Assembly (NCBI GenBank): GCA_027487845.1 | Contig: JAIYCV010000028.1 | Span: forward strand, 124,001 to 188,000 | Direction of reading: 5' to 3' | DNA from: Flammeovirgaceae bacterium | GTDB lineage: Bacteria; Bacteroidota; Bacteroidia; Cytophagales; Cyclobacteriaceae | Length of the DNA: 64,000 nt | Shown here: piece after piece, positions 25,429-35,138 of the stretch | Numbering within the stretch: the stretch's first letter is position 1 | How the letters are laid out: every line of letters starts with the position of its first letter | The notes under the pieces: generated by a model | Database searches by the model: none | Seen by the model: only the letters and a program-made list of their open reading frames with translations | Told to the model about the DNA's origin: nothing | Program-made: the position numbers and the translations under genes

Positions 25429-25429
25429 G

Positions 25430-27577
25430 ATGGAGCAATTCATTATCATCCTTCGCACACTGAGCAAGCACAAATACAAATTAGTAGTGTTACCCTTGCT
25501 GGCAATGGGGCTTGTTTATTACTTCACTAAGGGTGCGCCTAAAAAATATCGAACAGAAGCAAAACTATTTCTAAACCTGCAAGAAAGTAAGGGCCTGAGC
25601 TTAAATGGGGAAGACTTAAAACAATACCAAGTTCACTCCTATTTTCAAAACACGATCGAACTTTTTAAATCAAAAAAGACGGTAGAGAAGGTTCAACTTA
25701 AGATTGTAAACCTCGCGTTGCAAAATCATCCTTCTTTCAGATTGCATCGCGAAGGAATAATGAAGAATCAAGCCGCTATCCAGAAAAGAATCAATGACTT
25801 GCTGCTTGTTGAAAGTGGTCTTCAGCCCAACTTATTTCCAGATAGTTTAATCTTAAATTTTCTTAAGCGGCAGAATTTAACTACCGAGGAACTGAAAGGG
25901 CTTGTGAGTGCTTACCGAATTCTGGACAGCAATTTCATGAAGTTTGAGTTGACGGAGCGTGAAGCACAGCGCACAAAAGTATTGGCGGATCTTTTCATTG
26001 AAGCCTTGGTGGAGGAAAACACTCAGTTATCGAAAAGCAAAGTAAAAGGACATAAGGATATCATCGAAAAGCTGGTAAGGCAAGCAAAAATAGATCTCGA
26101 TGAAAAGATAAAAAAGCTTGAAAATTATAAGGTAAGCAATAGCATCATCAACCTGGGTGAACACACTAAAGCCATTGTTGTTTACCTCGTCCAGCTGGAA
26201 GGGCAGCGCGCCACTCTTCTATCCAAAATTGCTTCGGGCAGCAAAGGAAAATTCGAAGTAATGGATGTAGTGAGAAATGGCAATGAGGTAACACTAGACC
26301 TTGCTGGTCATGACGAAATACTTAAGTTAAAGAAGAACTTAAATGAGATGAATGCCAAAATGTTGGCAACATCATTTGAAAATGAAAGCACCGAGAGTTT
26401 CAAAGCCATTCAACAAAACATTGAGCATGCTAAAAGCCAGGTGCAGTTCAAGTTAACCGAACTAGCTAGAAAAACTCCTTACGATCCAAGTCGTGTGCAG
26501 TTGGATCTGGCTACAAAATACATTGGCTACGATTTAGAAGCCGAAACAGCTTCACACATGATTCCAGTGATTAACAATGAAATAGAACGCGTATCCAAGT
26601 ATGCCAACAAGTTTGCACCACACGAATCCAAAATTGGCGCTTTCGATCAAGACATAGCAACCGCACAGGATGTTTACATTACCCTGTTAAACAAGCTCAA
26701 CCTGACGGAGGCCATGGAATATGGTTCAGCCGAGAGTGTCATCGAAATTATAGATCCCCCGTTTCTTCCAATTAAGCCAGAACCCTCTAAACAAGTTATC
26801 CTGATAGCAGCTGCTGGTCTGGCTATGTTTGCTTTACTGGCCGGAGTGTTGATCGTTCTGCAACTGCTTGATGCAACCATTTCTACGGTTGAGAAATTTG
26901 AACGCTATTCCGCCCTGCCGGCAATTTCCGCATTGCCGTTAACCCATCACTTACCAACGCAGTTGGAAAAACCTGTGCAACTGGTACATAAACAACAACT
27001 TTTAAAATTAGCCAATCATATTAAGACTGGCTGTGAGAGTGGTTCAATCATCATGCTTTCTTCAACAGAAAAAAATGAAGGCAAGCATTATTTGGCTGGC
27101 CTATTAGTAAACCTTTTTGAAGGCATCGGAAAAAAGGTGGCTGTAGTAGATGCCGATTGGGTAAATACCGAGCCCAATTCATTTATTGATGTGAAACAAT
27201 TTTTCTTGGATAGCGGTATCCTTTTTCATGAAAAGGAAATACGCAACAAGATAGAAGAGTTAAAATCAAAAAATGATTTTGTGTTTGTTATCACGACACC
27301 TATTAACCTTAGTGGCGAGAATGATTTTTGGTTATCTATATGTGACCACATTCTGTATGTATTCAAAGCAAATCGCAATCGCACCAAGTCCGACCAACGG
27401 GCGGAAAAACTATTTAATTCATCTCCTAAACATTTTCTAGGTGCAATTGTAAACCAACTCCACATCGAAAATATGGAAGATTACCTTGGGGAAATTCCTA
27501 AACAAAGAAGTTGGATTCGAATCAAACTCAAAACTATTCTTTCAAAAGCATCACAACCTATAACTATTAAAGCATAA
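25430..27577 (+). CDS. Wzc/GumC-like polysaccharide co-polymerase with degenerate ATPase domain
   Basis: 715 residues. An N-terminal membrane helix (about 17-33), a long periplasmic coiled-coil Wzz domain (about 40-440), a second helix (about 448-472) and a cytoplasmic P-loop domain (about 530-690). The ATPase motifs are damaged: the Walker A site reads EKNEGKHY instead of GEGKST, the Walker A' VVDAD is kept, and the Walker B strand FVFVITTP lacks its Asp. There is no C-terminal tyrosine cluster. It should control chain length and link Wzy with export, probably without BY-kinase activity. It stands between the TolC-like and GT2 genes; the next ORF starts at its last base. Confidence 0.88.
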   Translation: MEQFIIILRTLSKHKYKLVVLPLLAMGLVYYFTKGAPKKYRTEAKLFLNLQESKGLSLNGEDLKQYQVHSYFQNTIELFKSKKTVEKVQLKIVNLALQNHPSFRLHREGIMKNQAAIQKRINDLLLVESGLQPNLFPDSLILNFLKRQNLTTEELKGLVSAYRILDSNFMKFELTEREAQRTKVLADLFIEALVEENTQLSKSKVKGHKDIIEKLVRQAKIDLDEKIKKLENYKVSNSIINLGEHTKAIVVYLVQLEGQRATLLSKIASGSKGKFEVMDVVRNGNEVTLDLAGHDEILKLKKNLNEMNAKMLATSFENESTESFKAIQQNIEHAKSQVQFKLTELARKTPYDPSRVQLDLATKYIGYDLEAETASHMIPVINNEIERVSKYANKFAPHESKIGAFDQDIATAQDVYITLLNKLNLTEAMEYGSAESVIEIIDPPFLPIKPEPSKQVILIAAAGLAMFALLAGVLIVLQLLDATISTVEKFERYSALPAISALPLTHHLPTQLEKPVQLVHKQQLLKLANHIKTGCESGSIIMLSSTEKNEGKHYLAGLLVNLFEGIGKKVAVVDADWVNTEPNSFIDVKQFFLDSGILFHEKEIRNKIEELKSKNDFVFVITTPINLSGENDFWLSICDHILYVFKANRNRTKSDQRAEKLFNSSPKHFLGAIVNQLHIENMEDYLGEIPKQRSWIRIKLKTILSKASQPITIKA

Positions 27578-28794
27578 TGAAAATCCTATTGTTAGTTCTA
27601 TGTGTTTACTTCTTGTTTTACAGCCTTTATTGGCTATTCCTAACCATCTTCGGTTTACCTGAAGGTAAGTCGAAGTCGCTCATCGGCAATCCAACCAATC
27701 CGGAATTACTGTTAGTGCTACCAGCCTACAAACCAGGTAAAATATTTTTTCAAGTGCTCGACTCCGTAGCAGCAGCTATCCGTGGAAGGAACATTAAGGT
27801 AGTAGTGCTTTTTCAAGAGTGCGATGACCAAGAGTTGATCGCTCATGCGAAAGCACGTAACTTTTTTGTGGAAGAAAAATCCTTCGCTAATGAAAAGGGC
27901 AATACTTATCAATGTGCGTTGAAGTATATCAGTCAATTAATTTCACAGGGCCGGAAAAGAAATATCTGCCAACCTGAATTTGTAATGCTTGTAGACAAAG
28001 ACAATTTGCTTTCACCAGATTTTTTTAGTTCGATTCCACAAGGCTTTTATGATCGTTTTGATATTATTCAAGGAAAGCGAAAAGCGATACAATCAACTGG
28101 AGCAATCGCGTTATTCGATACCATCAGCGAGTTACTCAACGACATGATGTTTAGAAGGGCTAAGTTTCGAATGGGTGCGATGATCGAAATCAGCGGAAGC
28201 GGCTCGCTTATCGAAACCGATCTTTTTGTTCAAACAATTAACAAGTTAGACCCAAAAGCACCTGGCTTTGATAAAAACTTTATGGTTAACTTACTCACAT
28301 CCAAACGGGAGGTTAGAACCATCTATTGGCCCGACAGTATTTTGTTGGAAGAAAAGACCTCCGAAATAAACTCATACAATCCGCAACGTGTCCGTTGGTT
28401 CGGTGAACAATACTACAATGCAATATACCACACAAAATCCCTGGTCGGGGCATTTCTAAAACAAAAACGCTTTGCTGCACTCGACTACTGGATCACGCTA
28501 TGCCGGCCACCGCGCTCCATACACGTAATGACGGCTCCATTTTTTGCGATATTGGAACTTGGTTGGCTCGCATACGCTGGCGAGTGGTATTTTACAATTC
28601 CGTTACTGACAATCAGTTTCGCAGTAATGATGTTTTCGGTGCTGATCTTTTTATCATCTGAAAAGTTATTAAGTCGGGCATTGATGAATTCATTTAAGCT
28701 GCCCTTGCTTGCATGGAACAATCTGTTCAATGCGGTTACAAGTATCCGAAAAGAAAATCAAGGGAAATTCATTCACACTACCCACAAATTATAA
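27577..28794 (+). CDS. Membrane-bound GT2-type glycosyltransferase
   Basis: 405 residues. There is an N-terminal helix (about 2-24), a GT-A domain with LLVLPAYKPG start, the metal site VDKDN and a QRVRW (QxxRW-like) motif near residue 270, followed by two C-terminal helices (about 318-360). Sequence around the nucleotide-binding loop is more divergent than in the other GT2 proteins here. It should add a sugar to the lipid-linked repeat unit at the inner face of the membrane. It overlaps the preceding stop codon by one base (TAATG), so it is translationally coupled. Confidence 0.85.
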   Translation: MKILLLVLCVYFLFYSLYWLFLTIFGLPEGKSKSLIGNPTNPELLLVLPAYKPGKIFFQVLDSVAAAIRGRNIKVVVLFQECDDQELIAHAKARNFFVEEKSFANEKGNTYQCALKYISQLISQGRKRNICQPEFVMLVDKDNLLSPDFFSSIPQGFYDRFDIIQGKRKAIQSTGAIALFDTISELLNDMMFRRAKFRMGAMIEISGSGSLIETDLFVQTINKLDPKAPGFDKNFMVNLLTSKREVRTIYWPDSILLEEKTSEINSYNPQRVRWFGEQYYNAIYHTKSLVGAFLKQKRFAALDYWITLCRPPRSIHVMTAPFFAILELGWLAYAGEWYFTIPLLTISFAVMMFSVLIFLSSEKLLSRALMNSFKLPLLAWNNLFNAVTSIRKENQGKFIHTTHKL

Positions 28795-28795
28795 C

Positions 28796-30283
28796 ATGGT
28801 AGATTTTGGGTCTTCGGTAGGAACGCGCATCGGCAGAGCCATATCAGGTGAAGCACGAATGCAGGTAGCTTGGCAATGGGTAATAGCAATTGCGTTCACG
28901 TTTTTGCTTGCCAAGGTAATTGCAGTTGTAGGTTTAATTGCAGCTGCTGGAATAATCGGATTTTTCATACTGGCGCCCATCGTTGCTTCCATTTTATGGA
29001 ACCGCGAAGTTGCCATCTACTTAGTTCTCTTATTAGCATTTTTTATAAGCGTACCTAACCGATTGGTAGAAGGTGTACCCATGGGCATTGCGTTGGATGT
29101 GTTGATTGTAGGCTCCATGATTGGACTGCTTTATAAATGCATACTCGATAATGACTGGAGGCTTTTTACTACGCCCATGACAGTGGCCATTTTGTTGTGG
29201 GCCGGGATGAACCTTTTCGAAGTAGTTAACCCAGGGGCAGCATCTCGCGCTGCGTGGTTTTATGTTATTCGACCAGCCGTAGAGTACATGATGCTTTTCT
29301 TTCTTACCTACAGCGCGTTGGACACGCCAAAGAAATTGAATCGTTTTCTGTTTATCATTTTGGGATTGAGTATTTTCTCTGCTTGCTGGGGGATTAAGCA
29401 AACAACATCGGGTTATTTTCAATGGGAACTAAATTATGTAATGAGCCATGACATCGTCCACCTGGTGTTTAACTACGGACGATGGCGCGCAATAGGCAGC
29501 ATTGGTTCGCCTTCTCAATTTGGTATGATCATGGCATTTGTCTCGATGCTGAGCATTGCATTGTTCACAGCTTATAAAGGTTGGGTAGTGCGATCGTTCT
29601 TGTTAGTATCCATCATCACAACGTTACTAGCAATGGTGTATTCTGGCACACGCACGGCTTACATTATTGTTCCTGTTTTTTATTTTGTGTGGGTTATCTT
29701 ATCGCGCAATAAAAAATTATACTTTTCAATCTTATTCGCAGCAGGGCTAATGACCCTAGTGGCCACCATGCCCACCAACAATTACCACATCCAGCGTATT
29801 CAATCCATGTTTAAAGGATCTGAAGACGCCTCCTACCAAACAAGAGATCGCAACCGTAAGTTGATCATGCCATGGATTGCAGCACACCCAATTGGTGGTG
29901 GCCTGGGATCAACCGGAGTTTGGGGGCAACGCTTTTCACCCGGTACTTTTTTAGCCAATTTCCCACCCGACTCAGGTCTGGTAAGAGTATCTGTCGAGTT
30001 AGGATGGATCGGCTTGCTGTTCTTTCTAAACGTCTATTACAACGTGCTTGTAAAGGGCAGTTTGCTTTATTGGAAGATGAAAAATGCGAAGTACAAATCG
30101 ATTGTTGCAGGAATGATTGCAGGCATTTCACCGCTACTTATTGCAGAGTGGGGACAAGAGGTAGTGGGCGTATTTCCGCTAAGCTTATTGTTCTGGATGT
30201 TTGTGGCCATTGTTTTCCGAGCCATCTACTTCGATCAACAGGAGCAACTTCAGATAAATCAAAACATTAGTCAACAGGCATGA
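28796..30283 (+). CDS. O-antigen ligase/Wzy-type polymerase
   Basis: 495 residues from the ATG at 28796, one base after the preceding stop; an in-frame ATG at 28709 would overlap the upstream gene heavily. Around twelve predicted membrane helices and a large periplasmic loop with YNYGRW-like and SQFG segments (near 240-260), then a second loop with the conserved RDRNRKL and HPIGGGLGSTG motifs, fit the Wzy_C/O-antigen ligase family. It most likely polymerises the flipped repeat units. It sits between a GT2 and the flippase gene, the classical Wzx/Wzy arrangement. Confidence 0.87.
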   Translation: MVDFGSSVGTRIGRAISGEARMQVAWQWVIAIAFTFLLAKVIAVVGLIAAAGIIGFFILAPIVASILWNREVAIYLVLLLAFFISVPNRLVEGVPMGIALDVLIVGSMIGLLYKCILDNDWRLFTTPMTVAILLWAGMNLFEVVNPGAASRAAWFYVIRPAVEYMMLFFLTYSALDTPKKLNRFLFIILGLSIFSACWGIKQTTSGYFQWELNYVMSHDIVHLVFNYGRWRAIGSIGSPSQFGMIMAFVSMLSIALFTAYKGWVVRSFLLVSIITTLLAMVYSGTRTAYIIVPVFYFVWVILSRNKKLYFSILFAAGLMTLVATMPTNNYHIQRIQSMFKGSEDASYQTRDRNRKLIMPWIAAHPIGGGLGSTGVWGQRFSPGTFLANFPPDSGLVRVSVELGWIGLLFFLNVYYNVLVKGSLLYWKMKNAKYKSIVAGMIAGISPLLIAEWGQEVVGVFPLSLLFWMFVAIVFRAIYFDQQEQLQINQNISQQA

Positions 30284-31602
30284 ATAAAATAAATCGTTTC
30301 TACTCTCTGCTTAACAATGGAATTGAATTCGCTTCTGGTATAGGGCTTGTGGTATTCATCACACGTTTTTTTACTTTGACCAATTCCGGCAACTGGTTTT
30401 TGTTTATCGCCATCTTCTCATTGTTTTCGGCTTTGCGCGATGCATTGGTTCAATCAGCATTGATAAAATTAACAGCAGGCGAAGCATTGTCTAATTCTTA
30501 CTCTGCGATTAAAACAGCACTTGCCGTTGTGTTGCTTGTTGAACTTGTTGTTGGCTTGGGAGTAATATCAACTTCATTGTTAATTCAGTCATCACTTAGC
30601 AAATTATTAATTTTCTACTCCGTGTATTCAATTCCAAGTGCTATTTTAAGATTAAGTATATTTTATCTGAGAGGTCAGTTACAAGTAAGGGAAATTGTGT
30701 TGCTTAACGCCATTCAACTTGGTGTGCTTATCATTGGTTTGCTTACCACTGCTTTCTACTCACCCCACCTTCGTTCAGTGATAATTGCTCTTGGAGCAGC
30801 CAATGCTATAGGGATTTTTTATGTTACCTTACTCCTACCCGTTGGCGAAATAATGCGATCTAGCATATCTTATCAAAACCTCGCGATAATTTGGAAATAC
30901 GGTAAGTATGCAATGACGCGGGAGGCGGTTTCAGCAGCTTCATCACGCATCAGTTTGTTCTTTTCGGGTTCACTATTAAACCTTTCGCAAACTGCCATTC
31001 TAGGAGTTTCTCAGCGCTTCTCTCAACTAGCCTTGCTACCAAACAATGCCATTCAGTCGCTCCTTTTTCCAACCATCGTAAAGTCGGTAAAGCAAAATGA
31101 CCTTACATCCGTAAAGCATGAAATTGAAAACTCGTTAGCAAACTTGCTGGCGCTCACCATACCTTGTGCAACACTCACGGTGATCTGTTCAGCACAACTA
31201 CTCCGCATAATCAGTGGTACCAGTTATCAAACAGGTTGGGGTATACTAAGTGTATATCTTTTAATATCAACATTGATCACACCCTTCGGCACCGCTTTTG
31301 GTAGTTTAGTCACTGCGTTGGGTAAGCCAGCCATTGCATTTAAAATTGTGTTGATGAACACCTTTATCAACATTACACTAAGTTTTGTGTTGATGAAAAC
31401 AATGGGGTTATGGGGTGCGCCACTTGCCATGGCGGCCACTGAAATTATTGGCTTTTTTGTAGTGATTAAGATATCAAGCAACCTAGCAGATATCAGCCTA
31501 GTGGCAATAATCAACAATATCGCACAAATCTACATCCGCAACTTCTATTCACTTCCCACTCTTTTTAAGGGCTTAAAGAACAAACTAAATTATGCAAAAT
31601 AA
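30280..31602 (+). CDS. Wzx-type oligosaccharide flippase
   Basis: 440 residues with 12 or more predicted membrane helices and the MOP/MATE-like pattern of polysaccharide biosynthesis proteins, including the N-terminal NNGIEFASGIGLVVF and a loop with SQRFSQLALLPNN. It should move the lipid-linked repeat unit across the inner membrane to Wzy. The start overlaps the Wzy stop by four bases (ATGA), and its own end overlaps the next GT2 by eleven bases. Confidence 0.87.
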   Translation: MNKINRFYSLLNNGIEFASGIGLVVFITRFFTLTNSGNWFLFIAIFSLFSALRDALVQSALIKLTAGEALSNSYSAIKTALAVVLLVELVVGLGVISTSLLIQSSLSKLLIFYSVYSIPSAILRLSIFYLRGQLQVREIVLLNAIQLGVLIIGLLTTAFYSPHLRSVIIALGAANAIGIFYVTLLLPVGEIMRSSISYQNLAIIWKYGKYAMTREAVSAASSRISLFFSGSLLNLSQTAILGVSQRFSQLALLPNNAIQSLLFPTIVKSVKQNDLTSVKHEIENSLANLLALTIPCATLTVICSAQLLRIISGTSYQTGWGILSVYLLISTLITPFGTAFGSLVTALGKPAIAFKIVLMNTFINITLSFVLMKTMGLWGAPLAMAATEIIGFFVVIKISSNLADISLVAIINNIAQIYIRNFYSLPTLFKGLKNKLNYAK

Positions 31603-32497
31603 TACCCTCAACATCTCCGTAGTAATTGCTACGTATAATCGCTCCGTATCACTGATGGAAACCGTACAAGCACTCGTCCAGCAGGATTTCCATCCGGCTC
31701 GATTTGAAGTAATCGTTGTCAATGATGGCTCAACAGACCAAACAATTGAAAAGCTAAAAGAATTTAAAGCATTGGCACCCTTTCAAGTTAGATTTTTTTC
31801 GCAGGCCAACCGAGGTCCTGCCGCTGCGCGAAACAAGGGTATTATGGAAGCCGCAGGAAACATAATCGCCTTCACAGACGATGACTGCATACCAGACCCT
31901 GATTGGCTAACCAGCATTCACCGATTTTTTGAAAAGAATAATCACGTAGGCCTTCAAGGCAGCACCTATACCGATGTCGACAAGATCACACCACTCACTC
32001 ATCAAATTGATAACGTAACCGGCAACCCAAGCGTTCCTACTTGCAATGCCGCTTACCTGCGTAGCGCGCTGCTGAACGCAAACGGGTTTGACGAAGAGTT
32101 CCCATTTCCACATAACGAAGACGCAGACTTGGCATGGCGCATCGCCAAACAAGGTGCTATTGGCTTTAACCCGGATATGAAAGTGTACCACCCCACCCGT
32201 ATTGACAAGTTTGAAAAAATTGCCGCGCGTATGAAAATTATGGAGAGTGAATTTCGGTTGTTCGCGAAAAACCCAGAAAGTTATAAGAGACATAGGGCAA
32301 AAAGTCCTTGGCTCAACATCTATTGGCAAATTGGTATTAAAACGCAATGGTATTACCTAAGGAGCCGCATTAGATTTATAACTAGGCCTACACTATTTTT
32401 TCAAGGACTAGCCATCACCTTTCTATGGTGGTTTGATTTGCTCAGACTGCTACCTACGTTCATCAAGGCATCGCGGGTAAGCAAAATTCAAAATTAA
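31592..32497 (+). CDS. GT2 glycosyltransferase
   Basis: 301 residues. Classical GT-A start VVIATYNRSVSL, the DGSTDQT loop, the metal site FTDDDCIPD, and an acceptor region with FDEEFPFPHNEDADLAWR containing the catalytic ED. A single hydrophobic segment near the C-terminus (about 262-285) may anchor it to the membrane. Last gene of the plus-strand export operon. The transferred sugar cannot be read from the sequence. Confidence 0.92.
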   Translation: MQNNTLNISVVIATYNRSVSLMETVQALVQQDFHPARFEVIVVNDGSTDQTIEKLKEFKALAPFQVRFFSQANRGPAAARNKGIMEAAGNIIAFTDDDCIPDPDWLTSIHRFFEKNNHVGLQGSTYTDVDKITPLTHQIDNVTGNPSVPTCNAAYLRSALLNANGFDEEFPFPHNEDADLAWRIAKQGAIGFNPDMKVYHPTRIDKFEKIAARMKIMESEFRLFAKNPESYKRHRAKSPWLNIYWQIGIKTQWYYLRSRIRFITRPTLFFQGLAITFLWWFDLLRLLPTFIKASRVSKIQN

Positions 32498-32850
32498 GTT
32501 AGTCGCCTCAAAATGGAATTGATTCAGTAAGAACAACGTGGAGCGTTGATCCTCGAACTATATGAAGGCATCCCTCCTATCTGTTTGCAAACGATTTACG
32601 CTGACTGTGTTGCAATCGATTTCTCTCGGGAGTTAGCAAGTGATATCCATCATTTGGCTTAAGTGGGGTAATCCACAAGCTGCGTTCAAAATAGTAGCAA
32701 CAATACCCGACCAACCGACAGCGACTCCCAAAACTACATTCTGACAACTCAATTTTCCCATCTCACCATGCACGGTAGGACTCGAAAATTTATTTGCGAA
32801 TTTGTTTTTTGGCTGTGAGATTCGTGAAATTGTTTAAATTAGGCACATAA
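32498..32850. other. Gene-free stretch between export operon and toxin-antitoxin remnant
   Basis: 353 bases with no convincing ORF, terminator or promoter. No inverted-repeat ends or target-site duplications were seen. It may be degenerate sequence left by earlier insertions at this boundary. Confidence 0.5.
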
Positions 32851-33102
32851 ATGAGTACGGATATGAGCAACTTAAATATTGAGAGGGAAAAACTCGAAAT
32901 TATCAAATGGGTGACGAGCCTTAAGGACGATACAGCTATTGAACGTCTGAGGATGCTGAGAGCAAAACCTAAAAAAATGGACTGGTGGAACGAAATAACA
33001 GACGAGGAGAAATTAGCAATTGACAAAGGGTTGGCAGACATCAAAGCTGGACGAGTAAAACCACACAAGGAAGCTAAAAAGCTATATGAAAAGTGGTTAT
33101 AA
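32851..33102 (+). CDS. Antitoxin-like protein of a RelE/ParE-type module
   Basis: 83 residues; the C-terminal half (TDEEKLAIDKGLADIKAGR followed by a charged KPHKEAKKLYEKW tail) has the pattern of small addiction-module antitoxins that pair with RelE/ParE toxins. The N-terminus would be the DNA-binding or dimerising part. An alternative start is the ATG at 32863. It overlaps the following toxin frame by 17 bases, as usual for such pairs. The toxin frame is broken, so this may now be an orphan antitoxin. Confidence 0.72.
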   Translation: MSTDMSNLNIEREKLEIIKWVTSLKDDTAIERLRMLRAKPKKMDWWNEITDEEKLAIDKGLADIKAGRVKPHKEAKKLYEKWL

Positions 33103-33389
33103 ATTGCTCTGGTCGTACAGGGGACTTGCAGACCTACAAAATATAATAAGCCATTTAACTGAAAACTGGACTTCAAAAGAAATTCAGAATTTTTGCCAGA
33201 CGACTCGACAAACGAATTGACCTAATAACAGCTAATCCAGGACTCTTTCCGAAGACAACCAAGAGAAAAAATGTGAGAAGATCAGTTCTTACAAAGCAGA
33301 CAGTAATCTATTATGAGACAAAGGAGAACATAATAAACATTGTGACTCTTTTTGATCCTAGACAAAATCCAAAGAAGTTAAGAATATAG
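33086..33389 (+). pseudogene. RelE/ParE-type toxin with a frameshift
   Basis: Starting at 33086 the frame reads MKSGYKLLWSYRGLADLQ up to EIQNF and then hits a stop after seven out-of-frame codons. Removing one T from the T5 run at 33190-33194 restores FARRLDKRIDLITANPGLF and continues to NIVTLFDPRQNPKKLRI, stop at 33387-33389. The joined product, about 100 residues, has the ParE/RelE order: an N-terminal WS-x-x-ADL helix, the LDKRI..NPxLFP hinge and the C-terminal I-x-LFDxRQNPxKL strand. A single-base change in a homopolymer may be a true inactivation or a sequence error. Confidence 0.72.
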
Positions 33390-33545
33390 GCCACATGCCC
33401 CCAACACAGTGCTGATGCAATAACGGGGTGACGTACTGTATCTTCGTATTGCTTTCACCATTTCGTTCTACTTGATGGACAGGGTGCGTTTTTAAAGCCC
33501 GCAACTGCATTTAGCACTACCTGACCAGAAATGGCAATGTTTAGT

Positions 33546-33553
33546 TACTTTTG
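33546..33553 (+). promoter_or_regulatory. -7 box of the RarD-like gene
   Basis: TACTTTTG followed by CACC, 30 bases before the ATG at 33584. The same TTTGCACC extension is seen in the tRNA-Asp promoter. Confidence 0.45.
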
Positions 33554-33583
33554 CACCGCAAGATGTAAAGGGCAGATTGAACT

Positions 33584-34480
33584 ATGAAGAAATATTATGC
33601 TGCAGCCATTTCTGCCTTCATCATCTGGGGCTTCTTTTCAATACCCTTACGTGCCTTAAAAGGATATGCCGCTGGCGAAATTCTTTACTTTAGAATTCTA
33701 TTTTCGGCTATCATTTTGTTAGTGATTGTACTTGGATTCAAAAAGAAAGACCTAAAAAAGGACTGGGCGTTGTTTAGCTCATTGACGAAAACATCCCGAC
33801 TAGAAGTGATTGGCCTTACCTTAGCAGGTGGCGCATTACTTACGTTGAATTGGCTCACTTTCATCTATATCGTAAACAACATAAATATTAAGACAGCTTC
33901 TTTCTCCTATTTGATATGTCCTGTAATTACTGCCGTACTGGGATATTTACTAATCAAAGAAAGATTGAGCCCCCTCCAATGGTTTGCGGTTGTATTGTGC
34001 ACGTTGAGCTGCATTGTCATGGGCATTAATTCAACCTCTGAATTGGGGTATAGTGTCTTAACTGCGTTTACGTATGCACTGTACTTAATCACACAAAGAC
34101 GAAATCAAGGTTTTGACCGAATGATAATGCTTTGCATCCAGGTGCTTTTTTCGTTTCTGATTTTGAATTTTTTCTACGATCAGTTAGTCGTTTCAATACC
34201 TGTTGCGCCAGATTTCTATGCGATTATCGCTAGCATTGCCGTGATTTTTACCATCTTACCGCTATTCCTGAATTTGTTCGCGTTGAATAGAATAAATTCC
34301 GCTACCATAGGCATTTTAATGTATTTAAATCCCCTGTTCAATTTTTCAGTAGCGTTTATTGTTTTTAATGAAGGCATTAGCTCTGTCCAGCTAATTGGCT
34401 ATATCATTATCGGTATAGCCCTCATCTTGTTTAACATACCTAATTTCAAAAAATTAAAAACAGCTGTTGGCAAGATGTAA
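33584..34480 (+). CDS. rarD: RarD/EamA-type transporter
   Basis: 298 residues with ten predicted membrane helices in two EamA repeats. The RarD pattern is visible: IIWGFFSIPLRAL near the N-terminus, ILYFRILFSAII, and LLTLNWLTFIYIVN in the third and fourth helices. Family members belong to the drug/metabolite superfamily; the E. coli homologue is tied to chloramphenicol sensitivity, but the natural substrate is unknown. It stands alone between the toxin-antitoxin remnant and the convergent minus-strand glycosyltransferase operon, so it is probably unrelated to polymer synthesis. Confidence 0.85.
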   Translation: MKKYYAAAISAFIIWGFFSIPLRALKGYAAGEILYFRILFSAIILLVIVLGFKKKDLKKDWALFSSLTKTSRLEVIGLTLAGGALLTLNWLTFIYIVNNINIKTASFSYLICPVITAVLGYLLIKERLSPLQWFAVVLCTLSCIVMGINSTSELGYSVLTAFTYALYLITQRRNQGFDRMIMLCIQVLFSFLILNFFYDQLVVSIPVAPDFYAIIASIAVIFTILPLFLNLFALNRINSATIGILMYLNPLFNFSVAFIVFNEGISSVQLIGYIIIGIALILFNIPNFKKLKTAVGKM

Positions 34481-34514
34481 CAGTCAATAAGGTTTTGCCT
34501 AGAAGCTTAGTAAA

Positions 34515-35138
34515 TCAAACCTTCACCCATTCCTTCGTAATAAAATCCCATTTCTTCACCACTTTGGCCGGATTGCCAACAGCAATTGAATAGGCTGGGA
34601 TATCCGTCATCACAACCGAATTCGCCCCAATACGACAATATTTTCCCAGCGTGAGTGTGTTGCCATTCTTCTTTCCCATTATGACGGTACCGGTTCCCAC
34701 AAAGGCATCTTCTTCCAATACAATTGGAGCTTTTGTAGAGGGTTGATAATGATGAGGAAGATCGGGGTCAATACCATGATGCATTCCTAAAATGCGAACA
34801 TACTGCGACAGTCCTACATGTCTGTGCATTGTAACTGGCCCTATGATTACACAACCAATACCTGTGTGCACTTCGTCTTCTAAAATAACATCGCCCATTC
34901 CATTATTGATGACCACGCCTTTCTCAATCCTAGAGAATCTTCCAAATTGAAATTTGTGAAATGGCACAAGATCTAATCGTGACTGCAAGCTAATGCCCCG
35001 CCTAAAATAAACGGGTAGAATTGTAAACACCCAAATAAACCACCTTACCCTAGCGTTGTACGGTTTCTTCCTAAACAACACTTTTAGAAGAATCCGTTTC
35101 AGAGTCGGGTTATTTTTAATCACGTTTTTCATTTTCAT
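34515..35138 (-). CDS. Hexapeptide-repeat acyltransferase
   Basis: 207 residues from the ATG at 35138 (a second ATG is at 35132); longer upstream frames overlap the preceding gene too far. Repeated [LIV]-G-x-x-x-x hexapeptides forming a left-handed beta helix (about 80-190) include the His of the active site in MHHGI and the ending IAVGNPAKVVKKW typical of the maltose/galactoside acetyltransferase type. It should put an acyl, most likely acetyl, group on a sugar of the polymer. Last gene of the minus-strand operon; its start overlaps the GT4 gene by 23 bases. Confidence 0.85.
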   Translation of the reverse strand: MKMKNVIKNNPTLKRILLKVLFRKKPYNARVRWFIWVFTILPVYFRRGISLQSRLDLVPFHKFQFGRFSRIEKGVVINNGMGDVILEDEVHTGIGCVIIGPVTMHRHVGLSQYVRILGMHHGIDPDLPHHYQPSTKAPIVLEEDAFVGTGTVIMGKKNGNTLTLGKYCRIGANSVVMTDIPAYSIAVGNPAKVVKKWDFITKEWVKV

